Source of the DNA: Welwitschia mirabilis
Taxonomy: Eukaryota; Gnetophyta; Gnetopsida; Welwitschiales
Assembly: GCA_051453625.1 (NCBI GenBank)
Contig: JBOZIK010000001.1
Coordinates: 135,995,645 to 136,059,644, forward strand
DNA length: 64,000 nt
Direction: 5' to 3'
Shown here piece by piece: positions 1-12,128 of the stretch. The notes under the pieces were generated by a model. It saw only the letters and a program-made list of their open reading frames with translations, was not told where the DNA came from and made no database searches. Position 1 is the stretch's first letter; each line of letters opens with the position of its first letter. The position numbers were made by a program, and so were the translations under genes.

Positions 1-1000
1 TCTCTACTTTTGGGCATTTATAGTGGTAATATTGGATTTCATCTAATTTATAACCTCTAGTGTCTTAAGTTATTCAGTATTAGTATCAATTGTATCAATC
101 TGATGCTTATCTTCAGTTGTGAGCTTTATAATATACCATTCTAATGATCAAATAATGTTCAAAAATAAAAAGAGAATCCAAGCCAACAGTGAAAAGAAAA
201 GATATATATATATATATCATGATGTCCTACCACAAGCGCATTAGGGCAAATATTCCCAAGAGGAGCCTTTAGTAGTGTGATATGGTGGCTGTAGAAACAC
301 CACTAAGGTGTTAGTTAGTTATGATATAGATTTATATTATGGAGTCTTACATTCTTGGTAGTGGTTGCACTCCCCTCATTATGATGAAAAAGTGTTATTT
401 AAACACCCCATTGGCTTAATTTTCTCATGACTCTAAAGCTATCGCTTCATAAGCATTTAGAATATCTTGGCCATTAGATGATAAGTTAGTAAGATCTCAC
501 TTCTTATCATAGCTAATGATTGAATTAAGTTATAGCATAGACACTATATTGATACTTTGCAAAATAATCATAGGCATTATCATAGTCATTGCCTTTATCA
601 CATGATACTCTATGTTATTTAACATCGAACCATTATGTTAATGACATCGAACAATGCAATTAACTTTGCTAGGTTGTCATTTAGAGATGCAAAAATCAAT
701 GTTCTTTGTGTCCCATTTGTCCATCTTCACCTAATATTTTCTTGGTGTTCATGATTAATTACCTCAAAGTCATTGTTGCATTTGCTCTTACCTGCTTGAA
801 ACTAATTCCACTTTCCAGTTAACTTGTTATCTTTTGGTATTCCTTCCTTTTACTACCCCCTTTACCATCTTGTAATGCTATAAGAATCCATTTCCCAATG
901 CCATCACCTCTTATCTTTTTTTCTTTATTCACCATTCTCCTATACCCTAGCTTTTCTTATCCATTTTTATGATTATGATTAGATGTTAATTATCATTTTT
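1..1000 (+). mobile_element. 3' internal remnant of a Tat/Athila-type gypsy element
   Basis: The block at about 215-400 matches, base for base over long stretches, two other blocks that lie downstream of integrase in gypsy elements of this window: 6,480-6,670 (reverse strand) and 19,700-19,848 continued at 28,206-28,240. Shared landmarks are a 'catgatgtc' start, 'cccaagagg' in the middle and a 'tagtggttg' end. Weaker similarity to 28,210-28,700 continues to about 1,000. It is therefore the 3' untranslated interior of a fourth, mostly off-window element. No coding sequence was recognised. The right boundary is uncertain. Confidence 0.6.
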
Positions 1001-2430
1001 CATTTCCCATTTTCTACATTTATTGCTACTTCTTTTTCTTAACATCTTATTATCTCATACATCACTCGTGTCATTCTCCTATACCTTTCCTATTTATCTA
1101 TGTTACTTAAAGAAGAATAAGAGAGAAATAGAAAGAGTAAAAGCTCAAAATAAGTGCATAATCATTTTTGACATAAGGCTCATCTTTCACCTCATGTCAA
1201 AAAAGGGTAACTATAATAGCGATACATGCCCGTAGGTGTTGTAGAGAGCAGTGGTGATGGACAGCGAAGTCGATGCAAAGTCGCACCAACTATCAGGGTA
1301 GTGTTATAAAACCAGGTGCCCAGAAATAAAAAAGAAACATTAAAGTAAGAAAATCCAGTGCTACCAAAGAAGAGAGAGAACAGGTAGTGCATCAGAAAAA
1401 GGGGTAATCAAAGGCACATCAACATAGAAAAGTACATTAGGCAAAGTATAAAGGAGAAAGTCACGAAGGCATGCATGGAGGTAGAGTTGAACATTGCAAT
1501 ACAACAAGGTAGCCGACAGATAGCATAGCCAGCAATGTAACAGCTACGAAGCATTAGACAGAGATAGACAGGGCAAGTGTGGTAGAAGCTAGAAACCTCG
1601 GCGGTATAGGTGCATAGGTGGAGCATCAAAAGATAGATAGGTGGGCACTGACAAGGCAGAGCTACGATGTGAGGGATGGGAGATTTTCATTCATAGATAA
1701 TTCTCTAAGTTCCTTTCATTTTGGTTTTCTAAATAATACAAAGCTATACTTTTATTAATTTTTAAACATAAGGCCTATTTTCACTTGAAAATCTATAGGA
1801 ATAGATTTATGATCTCATTTACATTTTAGAAATAAAGATCATATTTCCCTAGGTTAATCTTCAAGACATTTATAACATCAAAGTTTAAAGTTTGTGGGTA
1901 AAACATTCAAATACATGCGCCTATGTCTCTATATAAGATATTTATATTCTTAATCAAATATGTTATGTTAGGGTTCTAGCAAGATAAAATTATAGGTGAC
2001 AAATCAAATTGTAAAAATTTTATTTCACATTATCTTTTTATTTTCTCCCTTGAATATTTCCTTATAGAATCAAATGCATTCATTTTGGTTTTGTTCTTAG
2101 GATTTGTAGATTTTCTATTTTGGCTTGGAATATATGAAATTTGAACATAATAAGATATAGCAAAACATCAAATTAAGTTAGATTGAATCACATCAAAATA
2201 TCATGTTATACCCAAAGATCAACTAATAACATTGCATTGAGATAAGCATTAGAGCTAATTTTACTAAATTAGCACCATCACATCAAACCAAGCCTATGGA
2301 CCTAATATTAAGTCAAAAACCAAAGGTTATTATGTGACATTTAGATCTAAGCTTTGGGTTTAGGAAAATTGCCTAATTAGTTTGATGTTAGAAGGAGAAT
2401 ATCAAATACTAGATAACCATCAAAGCCTAT
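1000..2430. other. AT-rich stretch, nothing recognised
   Basis: Short open frames occur on both strands but none shows a known motif or similarity to other parts of the window. It may be decayed interior of the element to its left. Confidence 0.5.
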
Positions 2431-2454
2431 CAAATGGTTAAACCAAATTATCAA

Positions 2455-2795
2455 ATTCAGTCAAACTTAGTCAAACCTAGTCATATTATCAAACTGAATC
2501 TAATTTAGTCAAAACAAAATAGTCAATCTTTATCAAATAATCAAATTTAGTTTACAAATGTCAAAACCTATTCAAACTCAGTCAAAGTTTGTCAAAATCA
2601 GTCAAACCCAGTTAAACTGTCAAAACACAGTTAAATTCTATTAAAACACAACATTTAAACCTAATCAAATTAAGTCAAACTATCAAAGTCTACTCAAAAC
2701 AATAGTCAAATCAGTCAAAATGAATCAAATGACATCAGTCAAAGCGATTCTAAATTAGTTAATCAAAGTCAAACATAGTCAAAGTTGGTAAACTC
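2455..2795. repeat. Irregular GTCAAA (TTTGAC) motif cluster
   Basis: At least fourteen GTCAAA hexamers occur in about 340 bases, mostly as AGTCAAA with 10-40 bases between them, along with many TCAAAT/TCAAAC variants. The spacing is irregular, so this is a diffuse motif array and not a clean tandem repeat. On the reverse strand the motif reads TTTGAC, the core of the plant W-box, but no adjacent gene supports a regulatory role. Confidence 0.65.
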
Positions 2796-2924
2796 CATTC
2801 AAACTAGGTCAAGTCATTAAGTTCATCTTAAACTCATTCAAATTACCTCAAATCACAAAATTCACCTATCATCCCATAACATTAGAATTAATCCACCATC
2901 TATGGGAAACGAAAATCTCATAAA

Positions 2925-4489
2925 CAGTATTTTTAGTAGGTTTCTAAGTTAAATAAGAAGAATCTAAAGCTTGATTAAGATGATCATCAAAAATGCTAGA
3001 TTTAAAGATAATAAACTTTTTTTAGACATATTTCACACTCCATAACTTTTCTAGAACATCATGGACCCAACAGAGAATGATGGATGATGATTAGAAAACT
3101 AGAAAATGAATAAAAATATTTTTGTCCATCATATCATCCAGATGAAACTCAATAAGAAAATAGTCATTGAAGCATCTCAATTTCAATTTGAAAGTCAATC
3201 ATGAGAGGGGAAGAATGAAAAAAATGAAGAACAACTATTGTCCACATCTGGATGACATTAAGAGGATAACTAATAGGATTAATAAATAGAGAAAATAGAT
3301 TTCTACTAATAATCATTCACCTAGTCATTCAAATAATACTCAGAATAACTAGCAGGATCTAAAGAATAGATGTTCTAATTTTCACTACTGGTAGCTGTCC
3401 ATTTGATCATCTGGATGGGAGCTAGGACGATGTAAGGAATGTAAAAAATGAATCATCACTAAGAAGACATGTAGAAGATAAGAATTCATAAGAAGATAAA
3501 AAATCAATTGTACACCCTAATGNNNNNNNNNNNNNNNNNNNNNNNNNNNNNNNNNNNNNNNNNNNNNNNNNNNNNNNNNNNNNNNNNNNNNNNNNNNNNN
3601 NNNNNNNNNNNNNNNNNNNNNNNNNNNNNNNNNNNNNNNNNNNNNNNNNNNNNNNNNNNNNNNNNNNNNNNNNNNNNNNNNNNNNNNNNNNNNNNNNNNN
3701 NNNNNNNNNNNNNNNNNNNNNNNNNNNNNNNNNNNNNNNNNNNNNNNNNNNNNNNNNNNNNNNNNNNNNNNNNNNNNNNNNNNNNNNNNNNNNNNNNNNN
3801 NNNNNNNNNNNNNNNNNNNNNNNNNNNNNNNNNNNNNNNNNNNNNNNNNNNNNNNNNNNNNNNNNNNNNNNNNNNNNNNNNNNNNNNNNNNNNNNNNNNN
3901 NNNNNNNNNNNNNNNNNNNNNNNNNNNNNNNNNNNNNNNNNNNNNNNNNNNNNNNNNNNNNNNNNNNNNNNNNNNNNNNNNNNNNNNNNNNNNNNNNNNN
4001 NNNNNNNNNNNNNNNNNNNNNNNNNNCCTAATGGATACAACAAACTTAAAGAATAGAAATGAACTTCATAACTTATGTAATCATTATTATGATTAACTCT
4101 TGTTAATTACAACTCTTCTATGATCCTAATAGTTATCCAAATACTATAAATATCCCTTTTAGATTCCCAATTTACTCATCTTAGTTGTATTAATTAATCT
4201 TATAACAAATTAGAGAGCAATTAAGTAAGGGATTTATTCATTAGTTACAGATAAGGATGTTACTTAGTGTTGATTTGTTTCTCCTTCATTAAGGAGTTCT
4301 TACTTGATAACCATTATAGATAAGGTATCACTTATTCTTACATTGTGTCTCCTTCACTAAGAATCTATTACTTTATAATCAAATGTGGAAACATTATGAC
4401 TTAATAAAGCTCATTGTGTTTCTTTTTAGAAATTCTTTATTATTATCTTTCTTATGGTTTATGTTGATTACATTATAGTAAAAGGTGAT
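2925..4489 (+). repeat. 5' LTR of element X, left part
   Basis: It aligns with the 3' LTR from about 31,770 to 32,895, including a run around 'cataacttttctagaacatc' near 3,040 and 31,880, and repeated 'aaggagttcttact' blocks near 4,295. The first 50 or so bases of the LTR, well defined at 31,719, are not clearly recognisable here. N fills 3,523-4,026. The LTR breaks at about 4,489, where element Y begins. Confidence 0.75.
3523..4026. other. Assembly gap (504 N)
   Basis: Run of N inside the left part of the X LTR. Confidence 1.
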
Positions 4490-5574
4490 TGCGATGTGTA
4501 TTTGGCTGAATGTTTATACTCAAAAAGATCTTGTAATTCAAAAATAAAATAGATATGTTATATAACATAACATACTAATATAGTTAAGAGTAAACTCAAA
4601 TGCCGTATCTCATTGAAGACTAGGAGATGAGATTTGAGGATTGATTTTTACAAAGAATAAAGTAACCAAAATTAATGAACAATGCAAAAAATAAAGATGC
4701 AATTCAAATGCAAATGCAAATGCAACTAAATCTAAATGCAATACAAAATGAAGCTAAACTACTTTCTTTCAGTCATGACAAAGGTTTTTCTTAAGTTCTA
4801 TATCATCAATGAAATTATTACCAGCTCAAGGGTAACATAAATTATAAGGGACATTTAATAAACTAACACACACAAATAAAAAATAAAGTTTTATGTTAAG
4901 AAGGAATCAAAAATCTAGGTTATAAAATAACTGAGCCTCAATGAAGGGTACATAGCCCTCCACCAAGGAAAGTCTTTTTACAACTATCAATATGGATCTT
5001 CTGCCCTTTAATATCCTATCACAAGAATTTTCTATGCATCGAAGATAGAGAGGAGAGTTAAAGAGGGTTCTTATTTATAGGGTTTACATAGCAAAACCAT
5101 TATACAAAAGATGCTCCAAAACATGCTCCATTACAAAAAAGCAACGGACAAAATAGTCAAAGGTCGACTATTAGTATCATTTATAGTGGTCATCCTGGAT
5201 GTTATCCGGATGTCAAAGGGAATGATAATTCCTTAGAAAAGATAACTCATCAGTGTCTTAGTAGATGACTTAGCAGTTCACATCAACATCAAATGTAATC
5301 ATTGTCCTGCCTATCGTGGGAATGACAAATCGAATGACAGTCTTCTTTGCTCATTGCAGTGAGGAGAAACTAGCCTTTTGTATTAGTAATATTCATCCAA
5401 ATCCATGTGTATCATAATGTATCATAAATGCCTCAAATTATGTCAAGAATTACACATTTCTAAGTTCTTCCATCAATTATCTAACATCCTCAAAATTTCA
5501 TCTAAACCTATGTAAATGTCCTAAAAAATAGCTGATAAAACCCCAACAAATAACTACAAATTAGTAGCACATCA
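4490..5574 (-). repeat. 3' LTR of element Y
   Basis: It matches 10,684-11,750 along its length, for example 'gatgtgtatttg' near its plus-strand left end and 'acaaattagtag' near its right end. In the element's own orientation the LTR begins TGATGTGC at 5,574. It contains copies of a TCATCnGGATGA-type palindromic motif that also occurs in the X LTR. Confidence 0.85.
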
Positions 5575-5600
5575 TAGCCCCTCACTTAGCCTTTGTTAGT
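5575..5600 (-). other. Polypurine tract of element Y
   Basis: The reverse complement ends AAGTGAGGGGCTA directly before the LTR start TGATG. The matching tract of element X (31,691-31,718) has the same layout, which supports the LTR boundary and the minus orientation. Confidence 0.75.
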
Positions 5601-5630
5601 CCCTGATAAAAACTAGGTGAAAAACCACAA

Positions 5631-5734
5631 NNNNNNNNNNNNNNNNNNNNNNNNNNNNNNNNNNNNNNNNNNNNNNNNNNNNNNNNNNNNNNNNNNNNNN
5701 NNNNNNNNNNNNNNNNNNNNNNNNNNNNNNNNNN
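5631..5734. other. Assembly gap (104 N)
   Basis: Run of N inside element Y. Confidence 1.
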
Positions 5735-6479
5735 GAGTATTTTTTTTTTTTAATTATGGATCATGAAAGCTCTAAAATAACTAAAAAAATTTATAAAAAT
5801 GAGCCATGAAAATGGGTCCTACTTCCCCCTGAAAAAATAATATGTTCTATATTGGCTAATAAAGAAACGAAAGCAGACAGGAGTGAGAAGGCAAATGATG
5901 GGGGTTTTAAAATTTGGATAACTTTCTAAATTAAGTGCAAAGATAAGTAAAGAAATGTGAGATTTAAAAATTATAGATGTATGACATATTCTAACAAGCA
6001 AAGAAAAGGTTTCATTATAAAATGGTTATGAGCAGTGTTGAGAACTCTAAAATACTAAAAATAAATAGCATAAAATTATTAATATTAAGGTCCTAAAATG
6101 ATAAAAAAATACTGCAACCGAACAACAAAAGAAAACAGAAAGAATGGACATAAGGCAATAAAAAGAAGATACCTACTAACCTAAAATTTTAACCTAATAA
6201 ACTTGAAATAAATCATAACATTACTTGATTTTAAAATGCATGACTTGATGTATAAAAAATTTCATTCAATGAGGCATTGGTTATGATGATGCTAAAAATG
6301 AAAAGCTTTAAACAATGATTGATAAGATCAAAAATTTGCTCAAAAATGAACTCACCTACTTACATCTCAAAACAAACATCCAAATCTTAAGAAATAAAAT
6401 GATAACGTGGAAAGACGAAGAGTCGAGAAAACAAGCAACGCTTCTAATAATATAGGAATACTACTAATCCTATAGCCTT

Positions 6480-6670
6480 TACATTTTTTTTTTTTTTTAT
6501 TATTCAGGATGAGGTGAGTGTAACTACAATCAGAAAAGTAAGAACCTATGAAGCATGGCCAACTGACCCCTTAGTGGAGTTCCCACAGCTATCATGTTAC
6601 ACTGTCAAAGGCTCCTCTTAGAAAACTTTGCTCCTCTGTACTCGTGATAGGACATTATGATGACCATGTT
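6480..6670 (-). repeat. Conserved post-integrase block of element Y
   Basis: The reverse complement matches the block at 215-400 and the one split by copia element C (19,700-19,848 and 28,206 on). It lies downstream of the integrase end and upstream of the polypurine tract, so it belongs to the untranslated 3' interior of these elements. Confidence 0.75.
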
Positions 6671-7014
6671 TTTGAAATATCTTAATTAAAACATCATAAT
6701 ATTATTTCATGTTTTTTCTTTCCTTTTTAGATGAAAACATTCCACATAATAAAACATTCTAAAAAATAAAGATGAAGTCATAAGATGAAGACAGAAAAAA
6801 CCATCCTTAAACAATCAAAGACATTTTCATCATTGAGGAAAAAAATCAAAAATAAAGTATCTTCCTTAAAACTAAAGTTTATAGATGTGTGAATGTTTTA
6901 AGATTGGATGAATTCAGTCTTACCACTATAAAATGCCCAAGTTGAAGACTAGTCATGTATTAAGTAATGTCATAATGACCTTCAAAGGAAAAAGCTAAGA
7001 GAAAATTCAGATAG

Positions 7015-7112
7015 TTGCTCATGCGTTTTTAGCCTTTGTCCATTAACTTTTTGAAATTCTTAAGTGGTTAATTTAGAAATCTTAACAGAGCCATCAGAAT
7101 GTATTTTCTCAA
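7015..7112 (-). pseudogene. Integrase C-terminal remnant (element Y)
   Basis: The minus strand encodes a piece with 'SDGSVKIS' followed by 'KVNGQRLK', the end of plant gypsy integrase (the usual form is KVNGQRLKPY). The same piece is present in element X at 18,690-18,760. The catalytic core that should precede it is absent, so this is a stub left by an internal deletion. It contains one stop codon. Confidence 0.8.
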
Positions 7113-7499
7113 AATAAGAAAAAACTAAATAAAAAATAACTAACACTTTTCCTTCTTGTTGTCCAAAGGACCGAGAGGATGACAAAAAGAGAAAGCAAAA
7201 ATAAAAAGTAAAAATCTAATAGAAAACTGAAGACAAAAAATGAAAATATGAATTATTTTCCTTATGGTCATGGGGACGACATAGAAGACAACAGAAAACT
7301 AAAGATAAAATCAAAGTCAAAATCATAAAAATAAGAGGAAAAATAAAATAATAAAAAAATAAAAAATTAATTTTATTCAAATCCTAAAATCTATTCAACA
7401 CTTTTATTATAAAGAAAGAAGTATCTGTTTAGATGGTTTTAAAATATTGAATTCTTTTAAAGAAATAAAGCCCAAATCAAATATTCATCAATTAATAAA

Positions 7500-8112
7500 A
7501 ACATAAAAGTATACAATCATCTTTAAGTAGAATTAATTAGAGGAAGAGAGGGATAGCAGATAAAACTTTATGAGACCACATAAAAGCATGAATTTTGGAA
7601 ATCAAATGGGAGATTAATGTTAATTTTGATAAAAGATTTTCATTGATTATAAGAGTTTTGTTTTGATCATTACAAAGAAAAATATACTTTAGTCCACTAA
7701 AAGTTTTAGTCCTTGACTTATGTAGTGAACAATCTCCCTCAAGGTGTGAGTTTAATGGTTAGATTTCCTTGCAATCTAATGGTTTTCTATCTTCTTCATT
7801 TTGATCTAAAAATTCATGCTTAAAGTTGGATGTATCAATGGCTTCTAAATTTTTAATATTAAGTAGATCAACATACAGTGTAGGCTCATGTAGTGTCACC
7901 TCTCTTTCTATAATGGAATGATGTTGAAGAAATAAAGTTGATTTGATATTATATTCTAAGTCCATTTCATCCCCTAGATCTTTCTTAGCTACATCAAAAA
8001 ATCTCATTATAAACACTTTATTTCCTAGATGATACTTCATCATTTCATTTCTAGTATCAATAATGCATGGGCTATTGTATAGAAGGCTCATCCTAGAAGT
8101 AATGAGCATCAT
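7500..8112 (-). pseudogene. gag-pol fragment: protease-RT linker and RT start (element Y)
   Basis: The open frame 8,112-7,759 (117 codons) is clearly homologous to 15,111-15,392 of element X: both share an FD(V/I)xKK start, a QHH(S/P) motif and a TLH(E/H)P motif. After one stop the frame continues as far as about 7,500 with a segment like 'KTLIINENLLSKL' and 'KIHAFMW', the lead-in to reverse transcriptase. RT catalytic motifs are not found. The frame is an intact-looking shard in a dead element and is not expected to be a gene. Confidence 0.75.
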
Positions 8113-8229
8113 CTATTATGTTAAACTTCTATGATAATTATATCTATTGGGTAGTAGGCCTCTTCAATTTAGATCACTAAATCTTTGATAACCCCTATGG
8201 GTTTCTTAACTGAAGCATCTGCTAACTCT

Positions 8230-8420
8230 AAAATAATCTGAGTAAGCTCTATTCTACCCTCTAAACCAAGTCTCTTATAAATGTCTAGTGGCATGATATT
8301 AACACTCACTCCAATGTCAATTAAATCTCTCATAATCTTTTTGTTTCCCTATAATGTAACATTCATTGTTGCTACCCTTGGATCTTTAAATTTAGGATAT
8401 TTTTTAAATTTAGGATATTT
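8230..8420 (-). pseudogene. Retroviral-type aspartic protease remnant (element Y)
   Basis: The minus strand near 8,330-8,280 reads 'DIGVSVNIMPLDI', the active-site region of Tat/Athila-type protease (canonical DLGASVNIMP). The catalytic Asp is present here, whereas element X has Asn at the same place. Flanking frames are broken. Confidence 0.75.
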
Positions 8421-9099
8421 TTATAACATTAAATTTGTGAGGGATTTAGCTAAAAAGACTTTGCTAGAAATAACTCATTTTTATTTTCTTCTTATTAAAT
8501 CTTTCCATAGCTTTGAGTACCCTAGATTTTGGTGTAAAAGTTTCCAAAAGGGTAAGTTTATGCTCACATTTTTCCTCAAGGCTTTAATATGTTCATTAAA
8601 AGTTGAATTATTATTAAGCCTATAAAGCCAAGGGGTAGCTAGTTGCTTTTCTAACTATTGTGAATTTTTCTTTTTGCTTTTACCAAGAGAAGGGAGGTTG
8701 TAATTTTCTAATATTTTAATGTCCTCTTTTTCTTCATCATTTCTAATGTATTTTGAGATGTTAATGCTTCACAAGAAGGAGGGTTTACTTCATGCCCACT
8801 TCTTATACAACCTTACAGTCTCTTCTTACTTTGTTGGGGTTTGGTAGAGATTATGTAGCCAATGTTCTTTGTGGTATTTAGTTTGCCAACATGGTTTGTT
8901 GAAGGACATTGACTAAGTTTTTAATGTCGGCATTTTGTTTCTCTTATAATTTTGTAAGGTTAACAATAGAGTTTTAAAGAGAATCATCTTGATGTTGGAA
9001 ATTGAATGGACTCCATTGAAAGTTTAAATTTTTGAATCAATTTTTAAAAGGTCAAAAATTATTTTGAAAATGTGTATTCAACCTAGGTTATGACTAATT

Positions 9100-10300
9100 T
9101 TAATTTTTATAATTTAAATATGTTTTATTAAAAGGGAAAACTTCTTTATGTATCTTTTCTTTATAGGTGGGTAAAAGTGGACAGTTTTTAGTTATGTGTA
9201 ATTGTCCTTACATAAGTCATAAGTTGGCATAACATTTTTCTCAGATGTTGATTTGACATCTAAAATCATCTTACTATATTTCTCTGGAGGAGTTGTAAAA
9301 TTTTTAATCAAATTTATAGGATTGTCTTCCACCTCCTTTTCTTGTTTGTCTTCCACCTCCTTTTCTTGTTTAACCTATTTTAAATCTTTAATGAGTTATC
9401 CTATAGTATAGTTTTTTTTACATGTTGGCCAAGTTTGACTAACCTTCACAAGTTATTTTAATATTTTCCAGGAATTTTCTAACATGAGGTTTATAAGGTT
9501 TCCACCACAAGAAAAATCTATAAATTCTTTTGTGTGACAATTTAACCCACTATAAAAAATAATTAACTGGTTCTTCTTATGATAAAGTGTCTATTGAATT
9601 AGAGTAAATTGCTATGAAGAACTGTTCATATGTGGAAGAATAATCGTTATTTAATTGTTGTTAAAAGTTTATTACTTCATTTTTTCCTTTTTTTAATGGT
9701 TTCTTCACTCATTATCTTTTTGATCAAGGTTTCAGAAACTTGATCTTAAGATTTCAAACTTTTGAGGGGTATTGTTTTTAATCAATTTTTAGCTCTTCCC
9801 TTTAATGTCATGAGAAATATTACCATGTATAATCTATTACTAATATTTTCTTTCCATTGTTAGAGGTAAGAATTAATTGTTCTATGTCTGCAATGTGTAG
9901 GAGGGGATCCTCATTATGTTCACTACTAAAGGTTGGGTAGGCATTTAGGTTCTTTAGCTTAACATCGTCTCCTGAGGATATATCAAAAGGAGTTTAGATC
10001 TCTTATTTCTTATTGATAGTAATTCCATTAAGGTAAGGTTTCCATTGGGGCTAGGGGTTAAAAACCCTATAACTTTTTTTTCTTTTGGGTAGTGCTCGAC
10101 AATGTAAACTAATTTTTCCCTTAAATTTTCTTCTATAAGATTTTCTTTAATGAATTTAATTTAGAAAAAATAAATTTAGTGGGAATATTGTATGCACTTG
10201 GAAATTGGTTTTCCAATTCATTTTTGAAGTCTATCAGTCCTTCACTAATGTTCTTTTCTATTAATAGCCTTTCTCTCTAATATTGCTTTTCCAGATTGAC
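9100..10300 (-). pseudogene. gag remnant (element Y)
   Basis: On the minus strand, 9,570-9,420 reads as a Gag segment with 'CGGNLINLMLEN' and 'LVKVSQTWP', matching 'CGGDLFNLTF' and 'KISQTWP' of element X near 13,580-13,660. This is the C-terminal part of the plant Retrotrans_gag region. Several stops interrupt it. The N-terminal portion toward 10,300 is too decayed to delimit. Confidence 0.6.
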
Positions 10301-10657
10301 CATATCATAGAATCCTACAAATAGAAAACAATAGAAAAAAAGTTAAAAATTAATAGACTATCATCCTGACTATTATGGTGATGACAAAAGTGATAATACA
10401 CACAGAAAGTAGAAAATAGAAGTATCACAAAACAGAAACTAAAAGCTAGAAAAACATAGAGATTATCATCCTAACTATTATGGGGACGGTAAGGGGATGA
10501 CAGTTATTTCTTTACTAAAATTAAAATTTAAAAACTATAATAGAAAATAAAATCTATGATTTCTAATTAAAATACAACATCACTACGAATAAATAATCAA
10601 ACAGAAATCCGATGCACTTACCTAAACGACAATAATCCTTGCGCTCCTTAGTAGCCT

Positions 10658-10676
10658 TTCCTAGCAACGACATTAA
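10658..10676 (-). other. Primer-binding site of element Y (tRNA-Asp type)
   Basis: The minus strand reads TTAATGTCGTTGCTAGGAA. The canonical Tat/Athila site, complementary to the 3' end of plant tRNA-Asp, is TTGGCGCCGTTGCCGGGGA. Twelve of 19 bases agree, and all seven differences are C-to-T or G-to-A. It sits just inside the LTR, as required. Confidence 0.85.
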
Positions 10677-10683
10677 TTTATTA

Positions 10684-11750
10684 TGATGTGTATTTGTATA
10701 AACATTTATACTCAAAAATATTTTATTATTTACAAATAAAATAGATATCTTGCATAAGACAACACATTAATATAGTTGGGAGTAAACCCGAATGTCGTAT
10801 CTTGTTGAAGACTATAAGATGAGATTTAAGGATTGACTTTCAGAAAGAATAAAGTAACTAAAATTAAAGAACAATGCAAAAAATAAAGATGCAATTTAAA
10901 TGCTAATACAAATAAATCTAAATGCAATGCAAAATAAAGCTAAACTACTTTCTTTTAGCCTTGACAAAGGCTGCCTTTAAGATCTATATCAGCAATTAAA
11001 TTGTCATTAGATTAAGGGCAACATAAACCATAAGGAACATCTAATAAACTAACATGTATAAATGAAAAATAGAGTTTTATATCAAGAAGGAACTAAACAT
11101 CTAAGTTACAAAATAGCTAAGCCTCAATGGAGGATGCATAACCCTTCAACAAGGGAACGTTTTTCTATAACTCTCGAGATGGATCTCCTACTTTTCAATC
11201 TTAGTCATAAGAATTTCTAATGCATCAAAGATAGAGAGAAGAGTTGAAGGGGATCTTATTTATAGGGTTTACATAGCAAAACTGGTACACAAAAGGCACT
11301 CCAAAACATGCTCCATCATAGAAAAGAAATAGATGAAATAGTCAAAGGTCAGTTATTAGTATCAGTTATTTTAGATGTCGTCCAGACATTAAAGGGGATG
11401 ATAGCTTCTTATAAAAAATTACTCATCAGTGTCTCAGCAGATGACTTAGCAGTCCACATTAACATCAAATGTAATCATTATCCTACCTATCGTGGAAATG
11501 ATAGATGGGATGATGGTCTTGTTTATTCATTGTAGTAAGAAGAAACTAGCCTTTTCCATCAGTATTCTTCCTCTAAAGCCATGCATATCAAAGTGTGCCA
11601 TAAATGCCTCAAATTTTGACAAGAATTTTATATTTCTAAGATCTTCCATCAATTCTCTAAAATCCTCAGAATTGCATCTAAACCTATGCAAATGTTCTAC
11701 AAAACAGCTCATAAAACTCCATCAAATAGTCACAAATTAGTAGTGCATCA
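10684..11750 (-). repeat. 5' LTR of element Y
   Basis: Matches 4,490-5,574. The two LTRs differ at many positions, which marks an old insertion. The forward open frames inside it (around 11,308-11,740) are LTR sequence and not genes. Confidence 0.85.
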
Positions 11751-12126
11751 AAGATGCTTATAGCTAATACAGATCATAAGGGTTAAATTAAATGATGACA
11801 GGTTTGTATATCGGTTAGAACTTTCATTTTAGATTACATTTATTCTTGCGTTGCATTTATCTTTGCATTCATCCATTACATTACATTTTAAATTCTAAAG
11901 TTAGATTAGATAGAATTTCAATTAGATAACATTTCAGTTCTATTCTATTCTTATTAAAGCAAACCTTAATTTCCTCTTAGAATTGCTCTTTAGACTATGA
12001 CAACTTGGGATAACTTCCATATACTAGTGCATTTTATGTACATTTTATTAAAGATTTTTAGGTACAAGAGATTGAAGATTTATTAGAAAGAAATACAAAA
12101 TTCATCACATGATTCACACCCCAACA
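11751..12126 (+). repeat. 5' LTR of element X, right part
   Basis: It aligns with 32,905-33,379: shared landmarks are 'cataaggg', 'tagttagaact', 'attaaagatt' and an end of the form CCAACA. It resumes exactly where element Y ends, which places Y within this LTR. The 3' LTR copy holds an extra tRNA-like segment that is absent here. Confidence 0.85.
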
Positions 12127-12128
12127 AA

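Larger units (their letters stand above)
4490..11750 (-). mobile_element. Element Y: Tat/Athila-type Ty3/gypsy, RT to integrase deleted
   Basis: Two directly repeated LTRs (4,490-5,574 and 10,684-11,750) enclose a reverse-strand interior. Reading the minus strand: primer-binding site at 10,676-10,658, gag remnants about 10,300-9,100, protease near 8,320, the protease-RT linker at 8,112-7,759, the start of RT to about 7,500, then only the last 30 codons of integrase near 7,110-7,020 and a polypurine tract at 5,600-5,575. About 2.5 kb of RT, RNase H and integrase is missing. It sits inside the X LTR: the X sequence stops at 4,489 and resumes at 11,751. Confidence 0.85.

Noticed and set aside
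3504-4056. Long open frames on both strands across N runs (also at 17,960-18,604, 18,776-19,489 and 61,259-61,702)
   Set aside because: They are open only because N codons are not stops.
8281-8625. Plus-strand open frame of 114 codons
   Set aside because: Antisense to the protease region of element Y, whose minus-strand reading has the DIGVSVNIMP active-site motif.
11308-11740. Plus- and minus-strand frames of 60-80 codons
   Set aside because: They lie in the Y LTR; the same sequence in the other LTR is not open, so the frames are chance.
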